From the NCBI GenBank assembly GCA_030737875.1, contig CM060922.1:760751603-760815602 (forward strand): a stretch of 64,000 nucleotides of DNA, given 5' to 3'. Positions 43,271-55,509 of the stretch are shown piece by piece. The translations under genes were made by a program, and so were the position numbers. Numbering within the stretch: position 1 is the stretch's first letter; every line of letters starts with the position of its first letter. The notes beneath the pieces were generated by a model. The model saw only the letters and a list, made by a program, of their open reading frames with translations. It did no database searches and was not told the DNA's origin. Source of the stretch: Allium sativum (lineage: Eukaryota; Streptophyta; Magnoliopsida; Asparagales; Amaryllidaceae).

Positions 43271-45417
43271 GGATGTTGTAATATTATCTTCATTTTCAAA
43301 TGAATTAAAAATTAACGAGGATCGGTAGTTGTTTAGAGCGTTGTTTAAATCAAACGACGTTATTACGATTAAACGATTGTATTTATATATACAAATATAA
43401 TTAAAATTAAACGAATAGAGTGCGGTAGTTCGCGTTTTGAAATCATACCTTTAAACGACTATACCAAAAGATCTGACCGTCGGATTTTCTTGAAACTGAA
43501 TCCTTAGGACCGTCTTGGAAAAATCTTTCCAACGACATATATTGCGTTAAGATCCAACGGTTAGATTCTGAGAAATGTAAAAATCAAAATTGGTTGAATG
43601 CAGCGCCATAGTCGCCCATTGACTCAAGGCGTCGCTATATAAAATTTAATTATTTTAAATAATTAAAATAGGAATGAATCGTTAATAAAAATATTATTAA
43701 CGAATAAGAAGGATTGTCAATATATATATATACGAGGATTATTTGGAAAGCCGAGTCATTCTCATTCCACAAAAATCAAACGATGTTAATTGAAGTATGA
43801 AGACGGCGTATGAAGACCGTAAATCTTCCCTCGAATGGACAACGATCAAGATCCTGAATTGACTTGCTCCCAATTCAAGAGTCATGATCATTGCCCAGAC
43901 GTAAGTGTTGATTTCACGGATTTGGTTTTCGCTCAGACCCAGAGCATAAGCTAATAAATGGATTGTGTGTCTGACATCGTACTTAATTAAATATCATGTT
44001 ATTAATTTTCTGTCGAATGTATGAATGTTTGGTGGCGGAGAATTTATTCTCTTGCTTAACACCCTTTCATATACTTCAATAGAGGATTGGTAGTGCGATA
44101 TGGAGTGACAATGTGGCATACTAATATGCAATGATCAAGGTTTCTTGTTGAAAAGAAGAACCTTGTGGTGACGATCAAAGCACAGCTTGAATAAGCATAG
44201 CTTTGTGTATTACGTAGCTTCACGAGCCTCACAACACGGTGGAGTCTAAAACGGGAGAAGGGAACGCATGGAGAGCAGCACGTTTCTTTCTAGCTAGAAG
44301 TAGTGTGCTTAAACTGGCTGATATTTTACTTATGTGGATGATGGAATGAGGCGCCTCGGATGATAGGTCCTATAGGATCGGGAAACGTGTGTTCAGGAAT
44401 TGCCAATCCACAAAGCTGTATGTGTGGACCGGCCCTGCAGCTATCCAAGGGTTCACTGCGAGGGATCCTGGGGCATTAGCTAGAGCGTCTCGAATCGGTA
44501 AGGAGCTCCTCCCTAGCCTTGACTCATGATGGAACCAAAAATCCAAATACGACCCTACGAATTTGATTGTATTACTAGTAAGGAAGCGTAGTATTATGGT
44601 ATCTATGTGTCCTAGGATTGATACATTTATTTTGAAATGTTTTCAAATACACTAATAATAATATTAAACTCGTATTTACCGTATTTAGCATGTTTAATCA
44701 CCATAAGGTAAAACCCTATCCTCTGGTTTGTGTTGCATTGTGTGATGGGACCTAGGTCTTATGGTGATTCCATTTTTCTCAAAAGCATAGCGTTGTTTTA
44801 CGATTCACTTATTATTTATTATGACACTTTAAATTATGCACGGCAATCCATTGGAGTAAACCCGTTTCGCTTTAGCCGCGTGGTCCTTGGATTTGCCTTA
44901 TTACTAGTAGTTAAATTAGTTAAGAATTCTCACACCAGTCCCACGACAGACCCGTTGTTTGTTTCCACCTTTTTGCAAACTTGGGTGCCCTCCTTTCTAC
45001 ATGGGAAACCAAGTAAACAGGTTCATTCTTTGCTTAGAGTCTTTTCTTTGGAGCTGCTTATTATCTTTCTTAGATTTGCTTTCGTGGAGAGGTGATGACT
45101 TGGAGCTTGAAGACATCTGTCATTTGCTACTATTGCATTTTTCTCTTTTTAATTCCAGACATCAAACTTGTTTCATTTCATGTTGTTTAAGTTGGAGTTG
45201 GAACTTATTTCATTTTCTGCAAACTTGATGTAATAATTTAGAATTCTGTGACTGTGGACTTTATGTGGTTGATGACATTATATTTCCGCTGCTATGATGT
45301 TGTTACTATATGAATTTCCTATGCTATGTCGTATCTGTGATCTGTATTATTGTATTTATGTTGTATTCCAAATGATTATTCCTTACTTTCATCCCGTGGA
45401 AGTTTGGGGTCATCACA

Positions 45418-45422
45418 TCAGT
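45418..45422 (+). repeat. Target-site duplication TCAGT, right copy
   Basis: It follows the end of LTR-C and is the partner of 21392-21396. Confidence 0.93.
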
Positions 45423-45616
45423 TGGATGACATCGAGGTAAAACCCGAGGTGGTTGGGAACCGCAGGCCGATCCGGATAGTCGAGTACGATACAAAGCAAC
45501 TTCGAAGGAAGACAGTGCAACTAGTCAAGGTCCAGTGGGGTCATAACGAGAATGACTGTACTTGGGAAACAAAGGAAAGCATAAGGAAGCTGTATCCAGA
45601 ACTCTTTGCCGAATAA
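45423..45616 (+). pseudogene. pol: Pol of family-2 element, part 3 (C-terminal tail)
   Basis: TGG ATG ACA ATC is read here as TTG GAT GAC ATC when joined to the bases before the insertion, giving P-D-Q-L-D-D-I-E-V. The tail LVKVQWGHNENDCTWETKE matches the C-terminal region of the other families. It ends at TAA 45614-45616 after LYPELFAE. Confidence 0.88.
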
Positions 45617-45771
45617 GATTTTAATTTCGATTTAGTAAACCGCATGCTAGCATAGACTTATTGTGTTGTTATGTATGTTTGATTGCTTGTAAATGGTTGA
45701 TAGGCATGCGGGACACATTTGTATATTTTGGTTAAGGAATTTTGGGGGCGAAATTTCTTAAGGGGAAACAG
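45617..45771 (+). other. 3' noncoding region and polypurine tract, family 2
   Basis: A short noncoding stretch ends in AAGGGGAAACAG directly before TGTAACGACC of the 3' LTR. Confidence 0.75.
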
Positions 45772-48278
45772 TGTAACGACCCGCATTCTACGTATTAGAG
45801 GATCTTAGAATATTTATTTCTTCCACATACTAAGTCGTATGGTCGTGTAACTTTGGGAGACGACTATTGGGGTCATTTCCCATGTTCACAATTTTTGCCT
45901 ATTTTTAAATGACTGTTTTGCCCTTGGCGAATCTTGTTTCACCTATTACTTTTGATTGGTTAGGAGTTTTGATCTGAAACCACTTCCATTGGATCCGAAT
46001 GATGGTCTACCTTTCCGTAGAGTGGTCATATTGATCAAACGGACTTACCGTTTGGGAGATATGGCTGAAACAAGGTTTAAAAGGTGAAAAACAAGTTAAC
46101 CGGGATTAATATGGTAATTAATGGAAGGATCCATAATCCATTTCGGGATTAGGGTTATGGGAAGGCTGAAATCAGTTAGGAAACCATCTAATTTCTATTT
46201 TCTAGCCGCCACAAACATTATTTGAACTCTAGCAATGGCCTCCAACCCCCAAATCACCTTCTAATCACTTTCTAATCTTATATTAGCTAAATCTACATCA
46301 AATCAAGGAAAATCAACACTAAATCAAAGTTGGAGCTGCTGTGTTGCATAGGAGTTCGACCCAAAACAATAGTAAAGTTCAGATCTATAATTCATTTGTG
46401 GCTAAGGTCAGCGATTTACATTGTTTTTCACTAATTACGGCTGATTAAGGGTGATTAGTGATAATTAGTGAAATTATGTATGTTAAAATTCTGGAAAAAT
46501 ATGTAAAAAATTCTTAAATGTTATTTTAGGGCTTTAATAAAAATTTGGATCAACTTGGACTGTTTTGCTAATTGTATGCTTAAATCATGATTAAGGGGAT
46601 TAAGGGGAAAACCATAGATTTGGGTATGTTTGATCCAAAATAACTCGTATGATTGATGTTTGGATGTTTATGGTTGATTATATTAGTTGTTATTACTGTT
46701 TGGAATGTTAAGTAATCCTATAGGAAAGTTATAATGTTTGAAAACTTTGTCGTATGGCGAAAATGGACGATATATGTTCGTTGGAAAATGTGCAGGGTTT
46801 TAGATCAGATCGGATTATAGGGCTTGGATCGGATAGGTGAACCGGGTGAGGAAACTCGAACCGGACCGGAACTTGGCATAAGAGGCTTGGCAAGAAGGAA
46901 GGCGATTTGTACAGATTTGGAGTTGGGTTCGGATCGGAAGCGAAGGCGAGGGGATCGAATCAGAAATGCAGAGTATGTACCGAACCGGAGGAGGGCACCT
47001 GAACCGAATCATGATCGAACTAACTCGGATGGAGTACTACGACCGAACCGACCCGGAGGAAGTTGAACGAACCGAACAAGTTGGTGGCCAGGAGCTGAAG
47101 CATGCCGAACCAGGGAGGGCAACCGAACCGATTTGGACTCTTCCACTACCGCATGACGACTCTTCAGAAGACCAACTCCAATTCGGTTAAAACCTGAGAT
47201 GCAAAGGGAGTCCAAATGGGTGGTTATTAATCAGGATCCAAATGGGGATCAATGAGTTAACTTCATGAGTTGGGATTTGCTGTGGGACGTGTGCAAAGGG
47301 GTTATCGATGTCTATAGCTTTGACTCACCACTGAGAGACGGATTATTAGCTATGGATCAGTGCAGTGGAGTTGCCATAACTCCATAGGGCAAAGTGATCG
47401 TAGCAGGGCTATGAGCCAGTGCAATGGGGTTGTCATAACTCCATGGTGGAGAGTGGACATAGCAAAGGATAATGACTATGGATCAGCGCAGTGGAGCCGT
47501 CATGACTCCATGGGGCAGAGTGATCGTTGCAAAGAGTTGGGTGATCAAAGTGGTAGATATCATATACTTTACGCACTGAGTGAGAGATGTGAGGATGATT
47601 GCTATGTTTGATGGTTGCTATCACCATGACATGCACACCCCCTCCCCATTATTTTTACACCATGCGTTAGTGTCACCTTGGAGTATTGTGCATCATGTTG
47701 TGCTAACTCTTTCGTTGCAGGTCTAGGTTCAGGTATGGTTATGTATACCTGTTATTATTCTGTTTTTGCTGCTTATCACTCATACCAGACTTTTGTCTGA
47801 CCCAAAGTTTTATGTCTCTTCTTATTACTCTGGGTGCTCCTAAACGAGCAGACTAGAGACAGATTAGCTGGTTATGCATGAGTAGCTATCCGGAGACGAG
47901 CAGAAGGCTTACACGTATTACTCCCATATATTCTGCATGTGTTGTTGCTGGCCACTACTTTGGGCATTAGTGGTGTACCTTCCTATTTTCTTTCGAGATA
48001 GTTTTAAAAGTTGTAATAAAGACGGTTTGGATCATAAGCTATATTTTGAATTTTCCGCTAGTATGATGATTTAGTTCTCAGCTTATGCACTGTCTCGCCT
48101 GTTTTATATCAAATTATGTTATTATTATATTTTGTTCCATGTGATGTGAGATCTGGTACAGGTTCTTTGATGATTCATCGTCTTCTTTCTTTTCTTTTGA
48201 TGACCATCCCATGCTGGTTGGGCATCGGCACAGCGCGTTTCATTGGAAATGTCGGCTGGTGCGGGGCGAGCTGTCACA
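45772..48278 (+). repeat. 3' LTR of family-2 element (2.5 kb)
   Basis: It begins TGTAACGACCCGC and ends GCTGTCACA. Its last 410 bases match 15384-15795. A block rich in ACCGAACC/CGGATCGG words lies at about 46840-47130, and three imperfect repeats of about 60 bases start at 47350, 47409 and 47476. The next bases are TTAAT. Confidence 0.92.
47350..47540 (+). repeat. Three imperfect 60-bp repeats in family-2 LTR
   Basis: Units start CTATGGATCAGTGCAGTGGA and contain CATAACTCCATGG and AGTGATCGT. Spacing is 59 and 67 bases. Confidence 0.75.
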
Positions 48279-48279
48279 T

Positions 48280-49080
48280 TAATAAATATATCAGGTCCTC
48301 GCGATGGTGCTGGAACGACTTGGAGCCACCACAATGTGTAACCGAGTTTTTCTCCTATTTGCCGAATTTCTCGAGGATGTGGATACATTAAAATTTAAAA
48401 AATGTTTTGTTCTAATTTATATATTAATTTAGTAGAAAAATTTAAATTAAATATGCAGTAAATTTACCTAAAACTTATCATTATTCCACCAAGATTCAGA
48501 TCATTCCACACCTTAGCGCTCATCGTATCGGGTTTTTTCCCAGTTGATTTTATGCTATTCATTGTTTCTCTGTAATTTTTAGCCACTTTACTGTTCTAGC
48601 GGCGCCAGATGAGGTCAATATTTATCTCCTGGAGATACACCGCACCTGCATTTTTTAATAGCATAAATATGAACTGATCAAATAGGAGCATAACTACTTA
48701 ATATAATAAATGATATATCACACATACCAGAAAATCCTACCAAATAGTCTCCTTGATAATGTATGGTACCTGTCCAGGTGGGCAATATGAAGTCATGTGA
48801 GCCATATAAGCGCATTTTGATATCGTCAAGACTGTATTGGAAGGCTAACATGAACTCAAAACCCTTGTGTTAAACATTTTATTTAATATTTCATGACTAT
48901 TGTATATATGTATTTATATAATTTATTGTACAAAAATTAAATTTATACTTGAAACTTAATACTTACCTTCTATTGGTTTTTGACCTAAGTCACACTACAG
49001 GGCGTGATAGCTCCTGCGATGAACCACTGCCATCGCCACCTACCAGACTGTGTGATGTCATACCTGTTACAGACAACATT
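48280..49080 (-). pseudogene. Possible second CACTA gene, fragments
   Basis: Short minus-strand pieces look coding: one at 49062-48990 with SLVGGDGSGSSQELSRP, one near 48610-48500 with NSKVAKNYRETMNS and KVWNDL, and one at 48388-48282 with YPHPREIRQIGEKLGYTLWW. Donor-like and acceptor-like sites between them suggest exons. The position downstream of the transposase gene fits the second CACTA product (a plant En/Spm transposase-like DNA-binding protein), but no domain is firmly recognised. Confidence 0.35.
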
Positions 49081-50070
49081 ATAACATAAAATAAAAGGGC
49101 TTGTTTATTGTTTTGCATGTTGTGTTCGTCTTATTAGAGTATTACTTTTTGTTGTTGTTTTGGTTTTTTACTCATGGAGTTCATGATCATCTTGCTGGGT
49201 TGTTCGGGGTTATGATATGATGGGCGTGAAGCGGTATATTCTAGTTTCTGTTTGGTTTGTATAAGCTTTGTTGTACTATGAAATACACAAGACGCTTTTG
49301 CGCTAATTTTTGCAATTGGTTTGACGAAGTTGTGCCTACTCCGAGAAGAAGCTAGATCGTGCGGCTTCAATAGGAATGGAATTTTCATGCCTCTCTTCTT
49401 TGAGATGTATGTCATGTATGCCTATGGATGCTCAGAGTTGTGGTAGATGTAGTTTTCTATAGCTGTCATTATATTGAGTGGCTCAATATGTCAGATTTAA
49501 GGGGATGGTCCCTATGCAACTTGACTTTCGGCTTTGCCTTACTAGCATACGTACTCATGTACTTGTCACGTTATGGTATTGTTACATTTCTGTGTTACAT
49601 TATTTGTTGTAATAGTGAATGCAATAACACTCCATGTGTGGAGTATGAAACTATTGTAGTCTAGTAAATTAGCTAGCTCTAGTGCGCTAAGCCTATATAG
49701 ATAGAGTGGACGGAACATTATAAACTCCGTATGTGGTGGACGGTCCACCTTAAAAACCAAAATTAGCTGATTGTTAACTGCAGTCACCCGTACTTTTTTG
49801 TATTTTTATTATTACTCATAACAAATGGTGTTTGCGGTCACCTTAAAAACCGGTCGGCTAAGCCAAAAAAAGGGCTATGTAAAACAAATAGCATGACATA
49901 GCATTAGAGGACTATGCGATATAAATAACATGACATGACATACCATAAAATTATAATATTATAACAAGCAATATGACAAACAGTATGAAATAACATAAAG
50001 GGAAAATGTAAATCGAACAGTATGACATGACATAACATAAAATTACCTTTTTAAAAGGAGGATTATTGGT
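49081..50070. other. CACTA intergenic region
   Basis: About 1 kb without a gene. It contains two related words, GGTCCACCTTAAAAACC and GGTCACCTTAAAAACCGG (49740-49850), and an A-rich stretch with repeated ATGACATGACATA (49890-50040). Short open frames here have no recognisable features. Confidence 0.5.
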
Positions 50071-53000
50071 TAGTACTCGTCACTTTCAGATTTTGACTCT
50101 ATTTTCTCCTTTATATATGGTTCATCTATAGCCTCAAATGCTTCAATTAATGCATTTGATTCATCGTTTAGTGGTCCAAAATCTGTTTGATCATTGTTTT
50201 TTTACTATTCCTCTATTTTCCTTGATATCTGCTTTGAGAATATTACGTACGTCAAATGTAAACCCTGCCTTTGTTTTAAAAACAATCGACCAATCTATTT
50301 TGTCTCTTCTTATAGATAGAGAAGGAGCGTAATATACTTGAAGAGCTTGTTTGGCAAGTACAAAAGGATCGTACTTATACTAACGCGAAGTATATTTTAT
50401 TTATATAAGATTATATTTTAGGTGCACGTTGATTCCAGAACCAAGAACTTTGTCGAACCAGTTGCGTTTAAACAAAAATACTTCTTCCGCAGGTCGTGTG
50501 AAATATGTCAATTGCAGAATCTAGGTTAGTATGCTATAAAAATCGTTTAAATGGTCATTTGGATCATCAATACCTTTAACAAATACACCGCTATTATTAG
50601 TTAATTTTTCAGCACCGTATTCTTTAGTATTAAATATATATCCATTGATAAAGAATATTGGATATGTCTTGACTTTCCTTTTTGGTCCCATTGCTAAATG
50701 TTTCAATCCTTCATCTATATCACAATTTGTTGTATCAAAAACATAACTAATAAACCATGTAGCGAATTTTTTGTTGATATCACCATTTGGATGTTGTGAT
50801 TCATGAAAGCTACAATTATTGGACAAATGTTACATTATGATTAAAGATACAGTACATGTATAGATGATATAAGTTCATTATCTAACGAACGGTGCAATTT
50901 CAGTGCAGTTAAGAAGAATATATGTGTGTGCCGCATTATAATTTCTATCATCCAGCCATGCTTCCACACATCTACCAGAAGTTCGACCATGTTTTTTACA
51001 AATAGATAAAGTCGCTTGACAATCATCTTGATCAATGCCTTCATCATTACGCATAGTACTTTCAAATTATATGTTCACATGATCACTAAAATAATGTAAG
51101 ACAAAGAATGAAGCTTCTTCTTCGATGTATGATTTGCAAAATGAACCTTCAACTCGAGCTTTTTGTCCCACTTTTTTCTTTAGATGATTTGAAACCTATT
51201 TAGAATTATTGTAAATTAATTTTTTTATACATTTCGTTAACCAATATTTAATTAACTATATATTAATATACCTTTCAAATGGATACATCCATCCATATTG
51301 CACAGGCCCTCAAAGGCACACTTCTAATGGAAGATGAATTGGTAAATTCTTCATAACATTGAAAAAACCTGGAGGAAATATTTTTCCAGTTTGCAAAGCA
51401 ATATAAGGATTTCTTCCTCTAGTTTACAAAGACGGTCAACTTTTAATGTAGTAAAACAAAGCTTTTTATAGAACAAACTAAGTTCTGTTACAACAGTCCA
51501 AACTTTTACGAGCAACAGTTCTTTGAAATCGACGGGCAATAATTTTTTCATCATAACATGACAGCCGTGGCTTTTCATCCCTGTAAGTTTATTGTTATTA
51601 TAGTCGACACTTCTACGAAGATTAAAAGATATACCATCTAGTAATCTTTATCCTTCCACCCATTTTAAAAGTATTTTAACTTGATTATTGTCCAGTACAT
51701 AGCACGCTTTTGGTTTTTTGTGTCATTTGACTTTACAAGAAGCTCAAGACAATTACATATTACTTCGATGTCACATTTTGATTTCAAATCACCTTTCGTC
51801 TTCCCATTGACATTAAAATTGTATTAAATACATTGTCAAACACATTTTTATCATTATACATCACATCAATATTATGACGAATTAGGAGATTTTTCCAATA
51901 AGGCAACTCCTAAAATATGATTTATTTGCACTAATTATGAATCGATGATTTACCTTGAATTTCAGTATGTTCTCCAGATTCATGTATCTTTGGATAATCC
52001 TTTACGAGCTCATAAATATCTTTACTTGACCACACTATATGTGGTCTCAAAGTTTCATGCCTATCAGTTGTAAAGAAATTCTTATCTCTTCTAAAAGGAA
52101 GATTAATATGAAGAAAACATTGATGATAGTCAAACCATGAAATTTTGTTTTCATGAGGTGCATAAGGACAAGCTAGACGACCAGCCTTACTCCAACCTGA
52201 AAGCATTGCATACACGAGAAAATCGTTGATTGTCCATAATAGCGAAGCATACATACGAAAATTCTTTTTTATGAAATATTGTACGCTTCTACATCTTTGT
52301 ACCACAATTTTTTAATTCTTCAATCAGCGGTTGTAAATAAACATCGATTCCTTTTGTCGGATCATCAGACCAGGGACGATAATTGTGAGAAACACATAAG
52401 GAGTTTTCATACACATCCATGGAGGTAAATTATAAGGTGTGACAATTATAGGTTAGGATGAATATTTAGCACCAAATTGAGAAAATGATGAAAATCCATC
52501 CGTATATAAATCATGTCTAACATTATGACTCTCGGATGCAAATTCAGGATGTTTGTGGTTAAAATGCTTCCATGCTTCCCCATCAGCTGGGAGTGTTAAT
52601 GTATCTTCCTCCTGTGTTCCCACATTGTGCCATCTCATATGTTGCGCAGTTACAGAAGATGCATATAACTTTTGAAGTTTAGAAGTTATGGGTAAATAAT
52701 GCAAAGTTTATGCGGGACTTCCTTTCCCTTTTTCTTTCTTGGTTTGTATATTTCCTAATTACATATTTTACAATTCTTAAGGTTGATATCTTCCTTCCAA
52801 AATAGCATGCGACCCTTTAGACATGTATTTATTTTTTTCATACAGTAAACCAAAAGCCGACATCATTTTTTTTTTACTTCATAATGATTTTCGCACATTA
52901 AATTATTGGGAGGCATATGCCGCTTTATAGTTTGTACAACGGTTGTAAATCCAACTTCTGTGAGGTTGTATTTAGATTTCATTGCAATGTATTCAGTAGT

Positions 53001-53467
53001 TACTGATAATTGGGCTCCGCTTTTGCAATCTTTCGAAAGGGATTTCTTCGCGGCATCTAATAAATTATACATTTTTTGGTTTTAATATTTGGTTCTTCTT
53101 CATCATTACCATTGTCATCAGTAAATTGTTGAACTGGGAATATTGAATGTGCAACATCTTCAACCTTATGTTCTACGAGATTCATCGTACCTATTTCATT
53201 ATTCACTACCTCCTCAACTTGTATAGAAGTAGATGCTAGTGATTCTCCATGACGATCCCAGACCAAATAGTTCAGCACAAAATCGTACCGATGCAAATGA
53301 ACTCTAACTATTTGCAGTATAAAATGCTTCAATAATTTGCATCTACTACATGGACAATGTATTTCGACGTTGTTCCCGTTGCTACTTAAAAAGAAATCAA
53401 TAAACACGCCAACACCATTAATAAATTGTTCACTTATTGTGCCAACAGCTTCTCTTCGTTTGTACAT
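50071..53467 (-). pseudogene. TNP2-like CACTA transposase polyprotein, fragmented
   Basis: Reading leftward from ATG 53467, the first piece (53467-53057) is a transposase-associated domain (MYKRREAVGTIS, CPCSRCK, DRHGES). Then come TNP2 pieces: 53072-52863 (LLDAAKKSLSKDCKSGAQLS), 52704-52453 (ADGEAWKHFNHKHPEFA, NVRHDLYTDGFSSF), about 52440-52310 (TPYNLPPWMCMK, DDPTKGIDVY) and 52305-51931 (ASLLWTINDFLVYAMLSGWS, PFRRDK). A DUF4218-like part follows at 51578-51351 (KSHGCHVMMKKLLPV). A DUF4216-like part covers 50826-50071 (DPFVLAKQALQVYY near 50380), with an acidic end ESKSESDEY and stop TAA at 50071-50073. Frameshifts and gaps between pieces show decay, though some gaps could be introns. Confidence 0.85.
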
Positions 53468-54784
53468 CCAACTTCAATCAGTAAATTTTTTCCATTTTTC
53501 CTAAATAGATATATAATTAAAAAGTATGATAAAATTTGCATTGACATTTTATTAAAATAATTTTATTGTTGAATGTTATGTTAATTGATCATTTACACTT
53601 TGCTGGTGTGTCATCCTACCTTCCATTACAAATACAATAACGTAATCAAATCATGTAAATCTTTTCAATTTAAACAATTCAACAAAATTTTAGTAGCACT
53701 TCGCTTTAGTACCCTAAACAGTATACAATTGCGTGTACATAGGAAACATAAAGGAAGCGCTTTCAAAATTTTGAGAATCATTTAAAATGAAATGATTTAC
53801 GAGATTTAATTTCATTATGTGCTCTTAACTAGTCCAATACAAGGACAAATCCAACAAATATTGTATATGTTGATATAAATGTTCGTTCTATTAACAAAAC
53901 GAACATTCACATAACGTTTATATACAACACTTATCAGACGGGGCCGAAAAACACTCTATGGCTTATTTTCAGTATCTAATTGTATGTATACGTACATTAT
54001 CACAATTATGAATATTTTCAACATTCTTTCGAACTAATCATACGTTATAAAATTAAATATCATTTTCGATATTTTTTTATAAAACATAAACTTATTTATT
54101 TCCGTTTCCACTAAACGTCCCTTAACAAGTATGAAATATCTTATATATTAATTCAACATATATACATGCACATAATTCTATTGTGATACAAAAAACATAA
54201 ACTTACAATACATAAATTAATAACAAGAATTTGGCCTCAATTAATTCAACCTATACATAGATTAATTAACAACACTATACATGCACCACTATACATGCAC
54301 ATATACATACAACATAAACTAATTAACCCTTAGCAACATAATTCAACCTATATATGCACATATTAACAACACTACACATACAAAGATATAATCTAACAAA
54401 CAAATTAAACTTAAATCGAAATCTATAGTATTAAAAAAATTAGGGCTTTATACCTTGAAAAATGGAGATGAATAGAGCCTAGAAAGGAGGAGAGAGAGCC
54501 TTGAACACGTTGGAGAGATTAGCAGCGGCTATAGAGGTGGTGGTGGTGGCCTATTTCAGAATTAGGAAGGAAGGAAATAGGTAAATTTTGGGGGGTAAAT
54601 GAAATGAGGGAGGAAGAAGAAGGTCGATTAATTTCTACTCGACTAAGCAATGGTTACCAACTACCGCCAACGGCTATAAAACCAACGGTTTCTAACGGCT
54701 TCCTACGGTTTTTTTAACCTCCGTTGGAAACCGTTGCAAGGTGCCGTTGGCGGCCGTAGCCCACCTCCATCGCTATATATTGTG
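53468..54784. other. CACTA 5' region and subterminal repeats
   Basis: AT-rich noncoding sequence lies upstream of the transposase on the minus strand. The last 150 bases carry many AACGGTT/CCGTTGG words, as expected for transposase-binding subterminal repeats. A GA-rich block at 54460-54620 could be the transposase leader. Confidence 0.55.
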
Positions 54785-54796
54785 CTTCTTGTAGTG
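54785..54796 (-). repeat. CACTA terminal inverted repeat, right end
   Basis: CTTCTTGTAGTG on the plus strand is CACTACAAGAAG on the minus strand, the typical CACTA terminus. The flanking triplet is TAA. Confidence 0.8.
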
Positions 54797-55509
54797 TAAG
54801 TAGAAACTTAAAATGATACAACAACTACAAAATATACCCGAAGGGACATCAGTCGCCTTGAAGGTAGTATGGGCGTTAAGGTCCTAACAACCATGTCTCT
54901 GAAAGTTCTTTATCCCATACTCACCGTAGAAATCAAAGCCAATAAAGAAGAGTATCACAGACAGCGAGAAAACAACCACTAATAAGGGAGAAAACGATCA
55001 TGATCATCCAATACAAATCTCAATCATGAAGCTTGAACCGAACCCCTTAACATGCACCCTCGCTCCACAACAATTCGAAATTTGGTTTCTGGACTTCCTG
55101 CTATTAACCAGAACCAAGTTCCCACCGCGTCCTTCCTTGTGTGTCGGAGATACAAAGGTGGCCCCTGCTTAGCCTCCCTGAAATCAGATAGCGAATTTTG
55201 CCCAACTTGATAATGAAAATGAAATTCCTTTGAGAAGGTGTTGTAGGCACTATACTCTAGAGTCAGGTTACGACCGATGGAATTCGGTGGAGATCCCAAC
55301 TCCAAACCTCACTACCATGATGGTACGATCATAAGGAAGACCCATGGTTACGTCACCGCTGACTGGGAAGGAAGTACAAGGCGTAATCCTTTCACCAATG
55401 CCATTATTGACTCCGAATGACCTCGATGATTCAACATGCCACAATTTTCTATTTAGCCAGGAAAAATTGATCATGGGAAATTCCTTAACGGATATGAATG
55501 ATCTAAGGA
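54797..55509. other. Unassigned region left of the Tat-type gag remnant
   Basis: About 700 bases with no recognisable gene. An open frame at 55024-55305 (minus) has no known motif. It may be the leader or N-terminal gag region of the element whose gag follows. Confidence 0.4.

Larger units (their letters stand above)
21397..45417 (+). mobile_element. Family-3 LTR retrotransposon dimer (LTR-int-LTR-int-LTR)
   Basis: Three LTRs (21397-25563, 30204-35489, 40143-45417) alternate with two internal regions (25564-30203, 35490-40142). All face the plus strand. Only the outermost ends carry the five-base duplication TCAGT, so the 24-kb block occupies one insertion site in the family-2 pol gene. Both internal regions have tRNA-Met primer sites and polypurine tracts. 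Gag is open in the second copy and pol is open in the first, apart from an 87-bp intron. The clade is probably Tekay/Del-like (inference). Confidence 0.94.
40143..45417 (+). repeat. LTR-C of the family-3 dimer (5.28 kb)
   Basis: It runs from TGTAACAACCCGG to GGGTCATCACA and is followed by TCAGT. It keeps the TATA box (41031-41038), the GC-rich leader and the dyad array (about 41975-43270). Near its right end it differs from LTR-A at about 50 of 1430 bases by eye, far more than LTR-A differs from LTR-B there. Confidence 0.93.
15384..48278 (+). mobile_element. Old Ty3/gypsy retrotransposon, family 2, host of nested insertions
   Basis: A 412-bp 5' LTR remnant, primer site, gag-pol pseudogene and complete 3' LTR can be joined across two later insertions (18414-19606 and 21397-45417). 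The end of pol at 45423-45616 continues the frame that stops at 21396 once one TCAGT copy is removed. The two LTR ends differ at roughly 30 of 410 bases by eye. Stops, frameshifts and changed active sites show that it is dead. Confidence 0.92.
48279..54796 (-). mobile_element. CACTA (En/Spm) DNA transposon, decayed, left end not found
   Basis: On the minus strand the element starts at 54796 with CACTACAAGAAGC, the family's terminal motif, followed by subterminal repeats built on CCGTTGG/AACGGTT (54650-54784). A TNP2-type transposase region follows at 53467-50071, and traces of a second gene reach 48280. No matching CACTA end is found before the family-2 LTR at 48278, so that element may have inserted into this transposon. 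Confidence 0.82.

Noticed and set aside
48992..49000. CACTACAGG as the left CACTA terminus
   Set aside because: Only CACTACA matches; the following bases differ from CACTACAAGAAG, there is no subterminal repeat block, the flanking triplet (TCA) differs from TAA, and coding-like fragments continue left of it.
55024..55305. A host gene in the 54.8-55.5 kb region
   Set aside because: The frame lacks known motifs, is on the strand opposite the gag remnant, and sits among transposon relics.
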